This document shows positions 26,846 to 38,690 of a stretch of DNA of 64,000 bases, piece after piece. The notes below the pieces were generated by a model. It saw only the letters and a list, made by a program, of their open reading frames with translations. It searched no databases and was not told the DNA's origin. Origin of the DNA: Syngnathus acus (Eukaryota; Chordata; Actinopteri; Syngnathiformes; Syngnathidae); assembly GCF_901709675.1 (NCBI RefSeq), contig NC_051089.1:3202476-3266475 (forward strand), read 5' to 3'. The position numbers and the translations under genes are program-made. Numbering within the stretch: position 1 is the stretch's first letter; each line of letters opens with the position of its first letter.

Positions 26846-28787
26846 GTTAGTTTTATTTTTTTTGTACTGTATGGAGTTCAAGTGGCATGCAAGATTTGAA
26901 GAAAAAAAAAGAAGGGCCTCAAAACATTAATTCACCCGAATTCTTCAAAAGCATCGTGGAATGTTAGTCAATATCCACGTGCACATGCATTGAGTCAAGG
27001 TTTGATGATCATGTGAAAGACTTGCAATGAAAAAGGGGTCGCAAGAGCCCATTCCTGCTCCGGGTCTCTTGTTCGATGTGTTCTACTGATACTATCGCTT
27101 CCACATCATGAAATCCAAGAATTATGGACCATCGATCGGAGGCAGCGGGATTCAAAAGTAGCTCAACCTTCAGAATGATGAGTTCACACTTTTTTCAATG
27201 GGTCGGGACTGGATCTGGTGTTGCTATTCTATTCGGAAGCCACTTAAGAGCTGCGGGGGATCTTCTCGGAGAAAAGACACTATTGATCGAAAGAAGACGA
27301 CAAAAAGGGTGCTTGGACGCCACGGCGCAAGGTTAAAATGTCTGCTGACAGGTGAAAAGATGAAAAGACACAATGACTTTTTGGACTGTTGGTAAACATG
27401 CATGCTGTGGAATATGTGAATATGTCTTTTTTTATTTTATTTTTTTTCTATCACGCGGGGTGGCAGCCATTATTCATAACCGAGAAGAAACGGTCACAAT
27501 ACAGGAATTATACGACCCGTATCTGTCGCCGTACAAAAAAAACCCCCAACAACCTTGTATGTGTTTCATTCCATCCTATCGTCTGCAAAGCACACACCAA
27601 AAAAAGTAGCCTCGCACCCGAGCGGCTATCTTTACAACCAATCTCCACTTCAATCCAATCCGACGAAAGGCCGCCAATCTCGCCCCGCGCCGGGTTTTAA
27701 GCGGCGGGAAAGGTCGGGCGGATGGACGTGATTCATGCGATGCGCCGGGAAACGTTCACTTGTTATTAGGAAGGACACGGAGGAGGAGGAGGAGGTAGTA
27801 GGAAGAGGCGGGAATGCCGGCCGAGCCAGATTGTGTGGTCTGAGGGGCTATTAAAAGTGACAGCGCCGAGGCCTTGGAGTCGGCGAGGCGCCTGATTACA
27901 CCTCACCCCCGTCTACCCCGCCCCCCCACCACTCCTCCTATTGACTGTGTTTAGAATGTAGCTTTCCATTTCCTGCCCAAATAAATTGAAAGTCAGAAGT
28001 AATTTGCCTGATGTAGGGGGGTGCAGGTGTTTTTTTTACTCCCCGCACCAGCATCCCCTTTTATTTTGATCTTCAAAGTTGCTGAATAAAAGAAAAGAAA
28101 AAAAATCCTCCCGGTCTCGGAAATCAATTGAACCCGAGGCTCTTTGATAAGGCCTTATTCTGAGCCTGCTGACACTTTGTGGTGGGGGAAAAAAAGCAGA
28201 AAAAAAGGTTGTGATTTGATTAAAGGGGAGATAGGCGTAGATTGAGGTCTTGTTATTTGCCGCAGGACAGATCAAACCGCGTGATCGCGGCTGCTACATG
28301 GCAGCCTCAGACGCCCGCCACGCACACACAAGTGCACACAAAGTGGGTTCTTTGTACCCACAATCAGTACGAGAACTTTTTAACCAAACTATTGCCGTCC
28401 AATTTTCTATCAAGGATATAGAAATAAACCTTTTGCATGATAACATCATTGAATATTCCCATAGGTGTGAATTTTGTGCCCTACGATTGGCTGGCTTAAC
28501 GTCATGTGACATGGACTCCAGTTCACCTGCGATGATAATGTGGACGAGTAGAAAAACAAATTGATCAATTGTAAATTAAAGTAATGGTCGTATTACCGTA
28601 ATTATGTGGCAGTTATTGAACTTGCTAAGAAATGTCACCAAATCAATTGCCACGTCATTTTTTTTTTCTTCTGGATAAAGTAATTGCAAGGGACAGATAT
28701 AATACAGCAATTGAATGACCTTTAATTACCTTTAATACAGCTGGACTAAATGACAGCTATCCCTCCGTCCGTCCGTCCGTATATATA

Positions 28788-29088
28788 CACTAACACTTCA
28801 AAAGTTTGGGGTCACAAAATTGTTTGGGTGACCCCAAACTTTTGAACGGTAGTGTATATATTTATTTAGATAATTATTTATAGATTATATATATAATCTT
28901 CTGTGTAGAAAATCTTATAATATATATGTACACTTATATTCATAGATTATATATAATCTTATACAAATATAAGATATAATTTATAATATTTAATTCATAA
29001 TATTTTATTATAATAATATTTACACTACCGTTCAAAGGTTTGGGGTCACCCAAACAATTTTGGGACCCCAAACTTTTGAACGGTAGTG
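28788..29088. mobile_element. double-hairpin MITE, copy 2
   Basis: This is a second copy of the element at 15675-15966, also flanked by TA. It has terminal palindromes (28788-28854 and 29023-29088) and a spacer of the same 168-bp length and nearly the same sequence. The outermost left end is mutated (CACTAACACTTCAAAAG). The copies differ at a few sites only and are mostly collinear, so they share a recent common ancestor. Confidence 0.88.
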
Positions 29089-30100
29089 TATATATATATA
29101 TTTTTTTTTTATACGTATTTTATTCACTGGCTCAGGAAAACATGTCATTTGCCGCAACACAGTCTGGCTCCTAAGCGGCAAATAAGCGCTTTTAAATAAT
29201 CTCTGGCAAGAGTCACACACTTAATAGGAAGGAGAAGTCGGGAAGTAGACGTGAAGGTGAGACTGAGGTCTGTCTGCTCCCCAGTAGGAGCTGTCAGCCA
29301 TCAAAAAAGACGCCAAACAAAAACATGTTTCCTTGCTTAACAAGCTCACCAGGACATTCAACGGTGAGACGAGTGAAAGGCTCACTCTGCGGGGAGCCTG
29401 AGGAGGAGGATGAGCGTGTGGGGGGTTAAATGGTCGCCATCAGTCAGTTGGACGCCTTCGCAAAGACAAGCTCAGATTGTCACATTTTGTGGCTGGTGCA
29501 ATATAATGCACGCTATGTAGCTAGTCCAGTGTGTAACACGCTACATGTAAGGTCTTCACTTGACTTTTACTCGTAATGTTGTTCTTGAAGAGCCTTCATT
29601 GTGTTGTGCTGCGTACGTAACACTTGTTTGTCAACGTCTGTCCTGTTTGTGCTTTGATCAACGTCGCCGGCGTCACTCGGCGGAGGAACCGCGACGAATG
29701 ATGAAAGTGTCACAAAGTAGTTTCAGCATCTCCCCCGTGCAGCTTAAAATAATCATTCCGTGTTTTCCACCCCCGCACGTGTCAGCGTACACTGTCGTTG
29801 TTATTTTCCCCCCCTTGTTGATTTCCTACTGACAAGAGACAAAATGGCTTACAATGGCGCAATAAAAACCTTCATAAGGCCTCGGGTAATTTACAGGCGT
29901 TGACGTCCTGTGATCACTGTTTGATCCGGAGAGCAAGGCGCTGATCAGTCACAAGGCGTGCGTCTTACGAGCTGACTTTTTACAACCAATGAACATGCCG
30001 CGCCGCTAGCATGAGAAGGCCCACTTAAACACACTTGTGGGGATTGCATCACTGTGTTGTCTTTATCGACAGTAAAACTCTCTAAAAACACAACAGTTAA
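29089..30100. other. no gene seen
   Basis: Unique-looking DNA of mixed composition between the second double-hairpin MITE and the LINE fragment. One GCTATGTAGCTAGTCCAGTG stretch at 29510 resembles the degenerate array further right. Confidence 0.5.
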
Positions 30101-30190
30101 TGATATATCTATCTATATCTATATATATATTGATATATTGATATATAGATATCTATATATAGATATCTATATATCTATCTATCATCATCA
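30101..30190. repeat. ATCT/AT microsatellite at the LINE 3' end
   Basis: An imperfect array of ATCTATAT and ATAGATATCT units runs into (ATC)n, which is the LINE tail on the minus strand. A second short (CTAT)n array is at 30573-30600 on the other side of the LINE. Confidence 0.9.
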
Positions 30191-30580
30191 TCATCGTCGG
30201 TTTAAAGTCCGCTTTCCAGGCGCCGCTGGGTTGGACTGGGTTCTCGATATGGCCTTCTTCCACCGGGAACGGTCCACGGCCATCTCGTGGTTGATGCCGA
30301 GTGCCTTCATGTCGGCTGCCACGGTCATCTGCCAGGTCTTTTTAGGTCGGCCACTGGGTCTTGTTCCCTCTACGTTATACGACATAACTTTCTTCACCCA
30401 GTCATTCTCGTCCTTCCTCACTACATGTCCGTACCATCGCAGTCTGCCTCTCCTCACCACATCCACTATGGCCTCCACTCCCATCTTCTTTCTCAGCTCT
30501 GCACTGGTCTTTTCCTCCCTCATTGACACACCACACATCCATCTGATCATCCTCATTTCTGCTCTGTTTAGTTTATCTAT
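30191..30580 (-). mobile_element. 5'-truncated LINE, reverse-transcriptase C-terminus
   Basis: A minus-strand open frame reads RMIRWMCGVSMREEKTSAEL, then RRGRLRWYGHVVRKDENDWV, then EGTRPSGRPKKTW and ADMKALGINHEMAVDRSRW. The arrangement RMxRWMCG...LRWxGHVxRxD...GxRPxGRPxKTW is characteristic of the C-terminal end of non-LTR retrotransposon reverse transcriptases in animals. The frame stays open for about 121 codons and stops inside a (TGA)n tail, which is typical of RTE-like 3' ends. The 5' side is cut off and abuts a GATA-type microsatellite; a related microsatellite also follows the 3' tail. I cannot assign the clade with certainty. Confidence 0.88.
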
Positions 30581-30665
30581 CTATCTATCTATCTATATAT
30601 TTATGACTTTTTTTCATTTTATGTTGCATTAATTGTGACCCTGGTGACAGTTTTAAATAACTTAA

Positions 30666-31745
30666 CTATGTAGCGCTATGTAGCAATTGCTATGTAGCAT
30701 TTTATTCAACGCATGCTATGTTGCTAGTCAAAATCAGTCTTTGGCGCTGAGTAATAAGCCGCAAGTGAGGGATATAATAATAAATAATATTTTGGTGCAC
30801 AATGATTGTGATTGCCCCTCTCACCAGTTATTATATATAAACAACATTAACAATGTAAAAAAAAAATCCTCCAGAAAAAGGCAACAAAGGAACGACTTTA
30901 ATGACATTGTTGGCAATGCATTTCATGTGATTGCTCAACTCGCCAGCTATTAATTATAAGTATCACCTTGTAAGACAGAATTACATCAACAACACTCACT
31001 AATTTGCAGAGTAAAACAAACAAAGTGGCAACAAATAAAAAGCTACTGCATGTACGCAGGAAATGTCAGGTTGATTTCCCACACAGCTTTCTCCCTGCCT
31101 GTCTAAGGTGAACATTTTGCGAATGAGCTTTAATTGTGATTCTCGCAACTGAAATCAACACTGGCATGCTAATTACAGCACTTTTGTTTAGGTTAAGCTA
31201 CATTCCTCACTCATCAAGTTAGCATGTTTAGCCACATGTGTGTTCTCTGCGTCATGTAAACACCTTGTTTCACTGCTCACAGGATGATTATAAAAATATG
31301 CTTTTAAAAATTGTGATTACTCTTATGGACAATCCTAAATACAATGTGTGACATATCGTGTTGATGGGTTAGCGTGTTTGTCATTTAATTGGTCAAATGC
31401 ATGCCATGTGGCCTAATCACCGAATTTAGTCCATTGTACGCGACGAGGCTAGTCCAATGATTTCTATCTGTCCACATCACTGAATGTCAAATGTGTGATC
31501 TCCAAAAATTGTCTGGCTCAGTCCTTTAATTGTGTTTAACGTGTGCTATGTGGCTTGTCGAATTTATGTTGCCAAGTGACGTAAATTGGTCGTTTTTATT
31601 ATGTGGCATGGTTGGTCCAATTTATGCTATGTGGCTTATTAACGGGATTTTTAAATAGACTTAAATTAGATTATTTGTTTTGCAGTAGATTTTAAATGTG
31701 AGCTGTGCTAAAGTTGTGCTTTTAGCCACATGCTATGAGGCAGAT
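30666..31745 (+). repeat. degenerate array of GCTATGTGGC-containing units
   Basis: Variants of GCTATGTGGC followed by CTAGTCCAATTTA recur at irregular spacing: three close copies at 30667-30700, then 30714, about 31403, 31553, 31600, 31627 and 31732. An earlier relative is at 29509-29527. Units are interrupted by unrelated sequence. This looks like an old, eroded tandem repeat. No coding potential is evident. Confidence 0.5.
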
Positions 31746-32929
31746 GAAATTCAGTTTCTATTGTGTTGTGGCATCCCAGTGGATTGTTTCTTCACACATT
31801 TTGACAAGCAACGGTAAGCGCCAGCATGACTGTGTACTTTACAGGCAGAGTGCCACTGAATTAGCAAATGAAGTCAACTTTACTACTGCCATTGTGGTCA
31901 CTGTCATACTCGTTTTACAGGCAAATTAGTTCCATTAAAAACACAACAGCAGCAGCATGCTGCCTCCATTTAGCAGTTGATGCACATACTAAATAAGTTG
32001 AATTGATTCCAGTTGTGAGAGAAAATCAAGCCGAGAGAGTTTGGGGAGTTAGTCCGTGAAATGAGTCTTCTCACTGACGTAGTCATTAAAAATCTGATGA
32101 GTGGCTAATCTGCCGTTCGCTCAGTCTCTCGCCGCGTTTTGGGAGCAACACCTGCTAAAAGTGCCTGGCGCATCTTGATGTTATCATGCGTACACCAAGA
32201 GACATTTTAATTTGCTTTTAATACGTCGGGCCACTCCCAGTTTAAAAGCACGTGCGGATCAAAGTCAAAGCAATTGTGGCAGATTTTGTTCCGAGATTTT
32301 GTCTCACTTGCATGTCCCTGGTGTTGCAAAAAAAAATTACAAGCAGTACATTCGCACCTCAAATATATTAAGTCACAATAAAAAAAAGAAAAGAAAATAT
32401 AGAAAAGCATCCCGGAAGACTTCAACAGCGCAATTTTGTTAGCTGCTCAACCTAATCAAGTCTGCCTGTGTCATACGACGATCCCCATGGAAATATGGAG
32501 ATTCATCATCTTTTATGCTCCACGCTCTACTGTCCCCGAGTACGAGGAAATAATTTCAATTTCTCCCCTTGATGAGCTTCGACTGCCGGGGCAATTATGT
32601 GCACACAATAGACGGCACCTGGGTGAACAATTTGGCGGCTGCCGGCCAGCCGCAAAATGATGCAGATGGACGACGGCGAAAAGCAAAAAAAGCTCGTAAG
32701 TGGTTGGAGGTCCGTAGAGGCGTTGCAGTAACATGACCATGTCAGGATTGCAATCACTTCACATAAGGAGGACACACTTCAGAAACACTACCGCAAAATA
32801 AAAGGCTCGAGAAGTAACGAACCTTCTGCCATTTCGATGACTCATTTTAAAGCATCTTTTAAAAACAATCTTTGGAAAATTAACCCCTCAATGTCACTAT
32901 AGTTGGGAAACATAAAATGTGGTCGCAAA

Positions 32930-33360
32930 ATCAAATTTGGAAGGCCGATCAATCTTAATTTGACCCACAAAAAATTTGGAAGACCGATCAATTTTAAATT
33001 GATCCACAAAAAATATTGTGAACCTGGACCAAAAAATACAAATGATATGCGCCATATTGCTTAAAAGAAATGAACTCACCAAAAACGAAGGCACTAATGT
33101 CAGTAACAGGAACTTTTGGGGGCAGGAAATTTGTTGGCATGTCAACAATGATTCGACCCACAAAAATGTCTCAACAACACATGCATGGAAAAGCAGGCAG
33201 GAAGTCTTCCACTTTGATATCATAGATATCTTAGCTCATTTCCACAGATCTTGTAAAAAAAGATCTTCAAAAAATCAGCAATGAAATTTGGTAGGCATGT
33301 CTATCATGGATGGATGGACCCACAAAAAAATCTCAAGAGCTCATACCTGGACAGAAACTT
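32930..33360 (+). repeat. diverged dispersed repeat with internal duplications
   Basis: The pair GGAAGGCCGATCAATCTTAA and GGAAGACCGATCAATTTTAA recurs at 32939 and 32980. Further on, GAAATTTGTTGGCATGTC (33126) and GAAATTTGGTAGGCATGTC (33283) each lead to GACCCACAAAAA and TCTCAA. These phrases resemble the interior of the GCAAGCAGCGA-type repeat, so the block may be its remnant. Confidence 0.45.
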
Positions 33361-33720
33361 GCCGTTTTTTGGACTTGACATTTGTTGGACTTGTCAATCA
33401 AACGGGACGTAGGAAACTATTTTAGTGACTCATACTTCGAACAGAATGGTACGTTACTTTACATACTGCGGGATAGAACATCCCATAGAAAACACAACAT
33501 TGTCACTTCTCAGACTGAAGATGTAATTGTGCAGCACACTAGTTGTTGTTTTTTTGTATCACTATTATCGAGCGATCCGGTCCGTCTCCGCTTGGGTGTC
33601 AAAAGAGCATATGATTATTCTGGTATGTGACAAAGCCGTTCGCCAAAGGGGGGGACAGTAATTACATTGTTGTCTGCTTTCCAGTCGGGAATTATTGGTA
33701 ATCATCCATGTAATGCTCTG

Positions 33721-33746
33721 CCACTCAGCTTTTGACAGCTGAGTGG
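33721..33746. other. perfect 10-bp hairpin
   Basis: CCACTCAGCT and AGCTGAGTGG are perfect inverted repeats separated by six bases. No T-run or transposon end accompanies it, so its meaning is unclear. Confidence 0.5.
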
Positions 33747-34221
33747 AGCACATGGCGGAGAACCCGCAAGCAACGGCGCGACTCCATCTGCTCCTTGTGC
33801 CGTGTTTGATGTCGCCCGAAGCGGCAGGAGGACACCAGGACGATCGTTTCTACCACTTTGGCGACAGGCACGGCTAGTCGACAACTGGCGACAAATAAGA
33901 CACTCATTAAACTTAAAAAAATAACATCCACTATCTACCTAGCGACCGACCTTGCTAGTAGTAGTAGCATGTTTTTGTCAGAGCAAAAGGTGAACGCCAG
34001 TGATTAATAAATAAGTGTCCAAGGGAGGAGGGGGGGGGCAGTCCGAGTACCCTCCCAGACTGTCAAACACTGCTGGGCTTCAGTGATTTGGTTTGAGTAG
34101 ATTTGGCACAGGACCGCAAGGGAGCTGACATCCAATTCTCTCTTTCTGAAGGCATCTGAGGTGAGGGTGGAGAAAAATGGGCCGTCAACAGGTGCTCAAC
34201 TTGTCAAAAAGAAGCATTTTG

Positions 34222-34720
34222 GGATTGGTAAACAACCTGACAGGATGGTATGGGTTTTATTTGGGTGTACAGGCTGAACTTCAATAAAGTTTTGTAGCTA
34301 TTTTACTTACATCGACTATTGACGATTAATCGGTCGAGTTATTTAATCGCCAGTATTAGGTCTTTTACAATCGGCATAAATTAGCCATTTGTTTGCTGAT
34401 TTTGGATTGGTAAACAACCTGGCAGGATGACACGGTTTTTATTCGGGTGTACAGGGTGAGCGTCAATAAAGTTTTGTAGCTATTTTACTTACATCGACTA
34501 CGACCGATTAATCGGTCGAGTTTTACAATCTGAATAAATTAGCCATTTGTTTGCTGATTTTGGATTGGTAAACAACCTGGCAGGATGACACGGTTTTTAT
34601 TCGGGTGTACAGGGTGAGCGTCAATAAAGTTTTGTAGCTATTTTACTTACATCGACTATGACCGATTAATCGGTCGAGTTTTACAATCTGCACAAATTAG
34701 CCATTTTTTTGCTGAATTTT
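34222..34720 (+). repeat. tandem triplication, units of 182, 158 and 158 bp
   Basis: Units begin GGATTGGTAAACAACCTG at 34222, 34404 and 34562. Copies 2 and 3 are almost identical; copy 1 is more diverged and carries about 24 extra bases after the ATTAATCGGTCGAGTT block. Units 2 and 3 contain the palindrome ACCGATTAATCGGT, and all contain CAATAAAGTTTTGTAGC. Confidence 0.92.
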
Positions 34721-37529
34721 GCTGATTGTTATTTTTTGAAAGATATTACAACATACGACAATAAAATTTAAACATTCTGTTGAACAAATACGACCTGGAG
34801 ACCTCGGGTTTCAAAGTAGGTTGATGATTTATATTCATTGGCTTGCCTGCCGCTGAAATGCAAGTATAATAATAATGTGGAGTTGCTTCATTGCCCATGC
34901 CCACTTCCTTCCACCATCAGTGGGTGTTCCGGCAAATAGAACATTAGGTGTGTTTGATTTCCTTTTAGCAGCAGCTCATCAGGTCCCACTCATCACAATG
35001 CCCAACTATTATTTAAAAGACCAGTCGACTGCTGTGACCTCAGGGGGATCGTTTTTTGGCCATCTGGAGACTTGTTAAGGGGACCCTCGCTACCCTACTT
35101 TAAATGAGGGACCTTAGTGATTTATAGATGTTTGCTTTAAAAAGTCATCTGCATTAATCCCACGGCTCATTAAGCATTTAATTAAAATTAAATTCTGTGT
35201 GTTAGGACCTCACAAGATGGAGAGCGCTTCCTCCTGGCGGGAGGCTGTCGATTCGCCATTGTTTCTTCCAGAGGCGCAATCATTTGAAAGCCCACATTGA
35301 GTCTGAAAGTGTCATTTGAAATCGTGAACACTTTTGGGCGAGCCTGAGCTAGTCTTGAAACGTTGTCTCGCATCAATAATTCGAAACCATAATTTTAAAA
35401 CATAGCTCCTATTGTGATCATTTCAAACTCTAATCCTGAATTGGAATTTTAATTATGTATAATTATAATTATTATAATACAATATATTTATATAATACAT
35501 TATGTTATAATTATTATTTTTTATTTCCAGCTCATATCTTCGATATTGAATGTATTTAGAAACTAATCACAAAAATCCCTCCGCTTCCGTCTTTTTGCAG
35601 TGACCAGCGGTTCCGCAGTAAAAGCGCTTGAAGGGAGCTGCGTGATACGACGCAATTAAGAGGCACTTCATCACGGCGCGGCACGAGAATGTGTGTACTC
35701 ATCTAAATGGCTTTCTAAATGCGTCTGTTACCCAATAGGTGCTTTCCACGTACAAAATCAACTTAGCGGGACAGTGAAAAAGATGGATCGTAATTCAACT
35801 CCACTTAGTTTCCTCTGCTGCTTTGCGTGCCTTTTAAAATAGCAATGCGGTAATGGGCTACACACACGCACACACAGGCATGTATGCACTTTAAAGGACA
35901 AGGTGTGGTCTAAAAGTGCTGGGAATTGTAAGCGGGTCAAAGGGATTATTTTGCATCTTCAGAAATACAGGAAGTGTAATTTGCCATCTATGTAAGACGC
36001 ATACAAGATTTAAAACCATAACCCTGTTTTAACGCATTAAACCTCATTTTGAACCCTACCCTGGCTTGAAACCCTACTTTTTAAACCCAAGCCCTGGCAT
36101 AAAACTTAATTTAAAAGCCCTGCATTTTTAAGTACCTAACTAAGGCTTTTACCTTGATACATTTGAAACTCTAACTGATCTAATTTGACATCATAATTTA
36201 CAACCCTCACTCAAGTTTGACACCCTAATGGGAAATCCCAACATTAGCAAAGTCACTTTACAGAAAACGTTTTTGAAAATGAAATTATCGCCGCTTACCA
36301 CTTGAGCTACGGTCAAAGAGGCCGGCGGCCATTTTTATAGACCCGCTCGTTCAAACGCTGTAAAAGTCAAACGGTGCATTCTCGCATATATATATTTCTA
36401 CTTTCAAACTTATACAACTTGCTAATAAATCTTTCCCTTGGTCACTCATTAGCATTAATGAGGCGGACCACCTGGATGCAAACACGACCTGTTGAAGGAA
36501 CCTCACCTCGACGAGTTCCGACTTATCTTACAAAAGTGGCACATGGCCGCCACATCAATATCCCAAGTAGCCCCGAAGACGTAGTGACGCTGGGTGAGTA
36601 AGTCAGGGGAGGTTGGAGCCACTTTGAAAGTAGCAGCTGGCGACATGATGTGAGGCTTCCCACATTGTGCCGAGGGGCTTTAAGATTCATTTAAATGATA
36701 GAGATTACTTTCAAGCGCTACACACATTAATTGATGTTGAGAAGAGCCGCCAGAGATGGAAGCTGGAGGATATCTGCGAGCAGAGATGAGAACACCAATG
36801 GCTTTTGTCTGCTCTCTTTGTTTTACTGTGACTAACAGTCGTAGATTGTGTCCACACGCACACACACACTCGCACACATGAGCTCACATGCCACAGGAAA
36901 AGAAATCTCAAGGACATTTTGCCGCGCCTCTTAACATCCATCAAGATAAACACTGATCCTCAAATGTTGCGCTCGCAGGTTTTGTGAAGCCTTCATCTTT
37001 CGACTGTCGGAGGAATTTCACTCATTGGCCGTGTTAGCATTGTAGTCGAGCAGCCTCACTCTGTCTGGACTCTCATTAAAATTCTTCGCGGGCCCGAGAG
37101 GTGCTGCTACTTCCCCGAGGAGCCTGCTGGCTGGCGCTCAGAAGCCCTTTGAGCTGCCAAATCAGCTGAGGCCGCCGGTGGCCCGACGGCACGTTCCCCC
37201 CGCACGGGCCCTGGCCCATTGATTTAGTGCCGTGGGCTACAAAGCTCTCCGAGGAGTGCTCGCCATCCTGGCTGGATTCTTATTTATTCCCGAAGTGCGT
37301 TTGGCCAGCCGGCTATCTTGGCCCTCCTTGAAATGCATCGCGGCGAGACAAAACAAAATGAGGTCTATCAAAAGCTGTGATGCAATCTTTGTGAAGGATG
37401 GTTGAACAAGATGGCCACCACCAAAGCTCATGCATACCATGTTCACGAGGGAGTCGGGTGTGATGTCGCACCTATTTTACACTCAAACGTTACAAACGTT
37501 TACTGGATAAAAGACCAAAGTCTCAGGAC
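34721..37529. other. no gene seen; GC-rich block near right end
   Basis: Has an AT tract (35440-35525), a degenerate AACCCTA-rich patch (36015-36240), and a GC-rich block at 37085-37330 that looks unique. No exon with splice signals was identified. Confidence 0.5.
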
Positions 37530-37738
37530 TACCGTATTTTACGGACTATAAGTCGCAGTTTTTTTTTCGTACAATTGCCAAGGGTGCGACTTATACTCAG
37601 GAGCGACTTAATATATCATTTCACATGTTATTTTCACACTAAACCCCAAGAGGGCGCTTATATATGTGTCCTTTATTATGCATTTTATGGCTGTGTGACT
37701 TCTACTTCAGAGCGACTTATAGTCCAGAAAATACGGTA
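37530..37738. mobile_element. short terminal-inverted-repeat element
   Basis: The left end TACCGTATTTTACGGACTAT and the inverted right end, reading ATAGTCCAGAAAATACGGTA, form imperfect inverted repeats of about 27 bp including AAGTCGC. Internal GCGACTTATACTCAGGAGCG repeats the subterminal motif. This matches a non-autonomous DNA element very common in fish and other vertebrates; I do not assign a superfamily. Open frames across it are incidental. Confidence 0.8.
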
Positions 37739-38390
37739 TATTTTGTGTTTATGTCATTTTGATTAAATATCAGTCTAAGTTAAGATGTTCATTTTCATTT
37801 CCTTTATCCACTGTCGACCTTGGCTTTTTCAGTGTTCAATTCTGTCAGTTTTACCCCAAAAAGTCTTTAACAACAAAGCGCTGTTGCTACAAACACAAAG
37901 CATTGTTACCTGCCGTCAATCGTAATGCCCCATGTTACCATAAATATTTAAATTCAAATATTTGAGCCTTTTCTTTTTTCTGCCGCACGGCCCTTTGCAA
38001 GCTCCCTTTGACAGACACCAGAAACAGCCGTATTTATAAGCAGTGGTCCGTGGGAATAAACTTTCAAGACATTACATTTGACGGCAATCTTCAGCGGGAC
38101 CTTGAATGACAGCTACGCGTCTGTTTGGAGACAAATGCAAAAACAAAATGCTGCCACTCAACTGTGGCGCTGTTGTCCCCACGGCCGAGACACGAGGCGC
38201 TCACGCTTGAAAACAGAACAGTGGAAAGAAGGCGGCCTGTGTTTGCATTTGGGGGGTTTAAAGTTGGTAAGAATATGAGTTTTACGGTAAATGCCTCCTC
38301 CAATTTAATATGATTGCCGTAACCCATACCCCACAAAATTGTGCATGGTAAGATTCTCGTCAAACCAAAAAGTTGCACAAGTTAGTTGTT

Positions 38391-38455
38391 CTACTCATTC
38401 AGTGCCAACGACGTCAAAGATATATTTTAACTCGCTTAGCGGTGAATGAGTTAAC
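38391..38455. mobile_element. very short MITE-like remnant
   Basis: The left end CTACTCATTCAGTGCC and the right end GGTGAATGAGTTAAC are diverged inverted repeats of the CTCATTCA family. The interior retains AACGACGTCAAAGAT, reminiscent of a common teleost repeat. It is only about 65 bp long, so probably internally deleted. Confidence 0.5.
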
Positions 38456-38574
38456 GTGCCTTCGGTTAACTTCCTTGTTGAGTCACTCGTTTCGAGCCGT
38501 TATGCTAACATCTCTCTGCTAGCTAGCTTAATGCTAGCATTATTGATATTATGGTGCTGAATTAAAAAAAGTCT

Positions 38575-38690
38575 CCATTTTGACCCGACTGGCCAAGGCA
38601 GATGGTCACCCCACAGTGCTTGGCGTCTGTTCGAGGTTTCGTCCCAGAGGGAGTTTTTCCTCAGTCACCAAGTGCTTATGAGGGGTCCAG
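38575..38690 (+). repeat. SINE-like remnant with conserved fish segment
   Basis: The block GTTCGAGGTTTCGTCCCAGA, then GGGAGTTTTTCCTCAGTCAC, then CAAGTGCTTATGAGGGGTC resembles a segment found in many dispersed fish retroposons. No tRNA-like promoter was identified to the left, so this is a fragment. Confidence 0.45.

Larger units (their letters stand above)
22516..28787. other. no gene seen; several simple-sequence tracts
   Basis: Includes AT tracts (23395-23480, 24450-24560, 25725-25850), a TG/GT-rich stretch (24142-24172), an (AAAC)n run (25941-25962), and a GC-rich block at 27690-27935 with a GGA-repeat run. No RNA gene or coding exon recognised. Confidence 0.5.
31746..34221. other. no gene seen
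   Basis: Apart from the repeat remnant and hairpin listed separately, this contains mixed sequence, a short (GTA)n run at 33956-33966 and a G run at 34028-34038. Open frames are short. Confidence 0.5.

Noticed and set aside
36015-36240. AACCCTA-rich patch as an interstitial telomere
   Set aside because: The spacing is irregular and no run of consecutive TTAGGG/CCCTAA units is present; it is ordinary low-complexity sequence.
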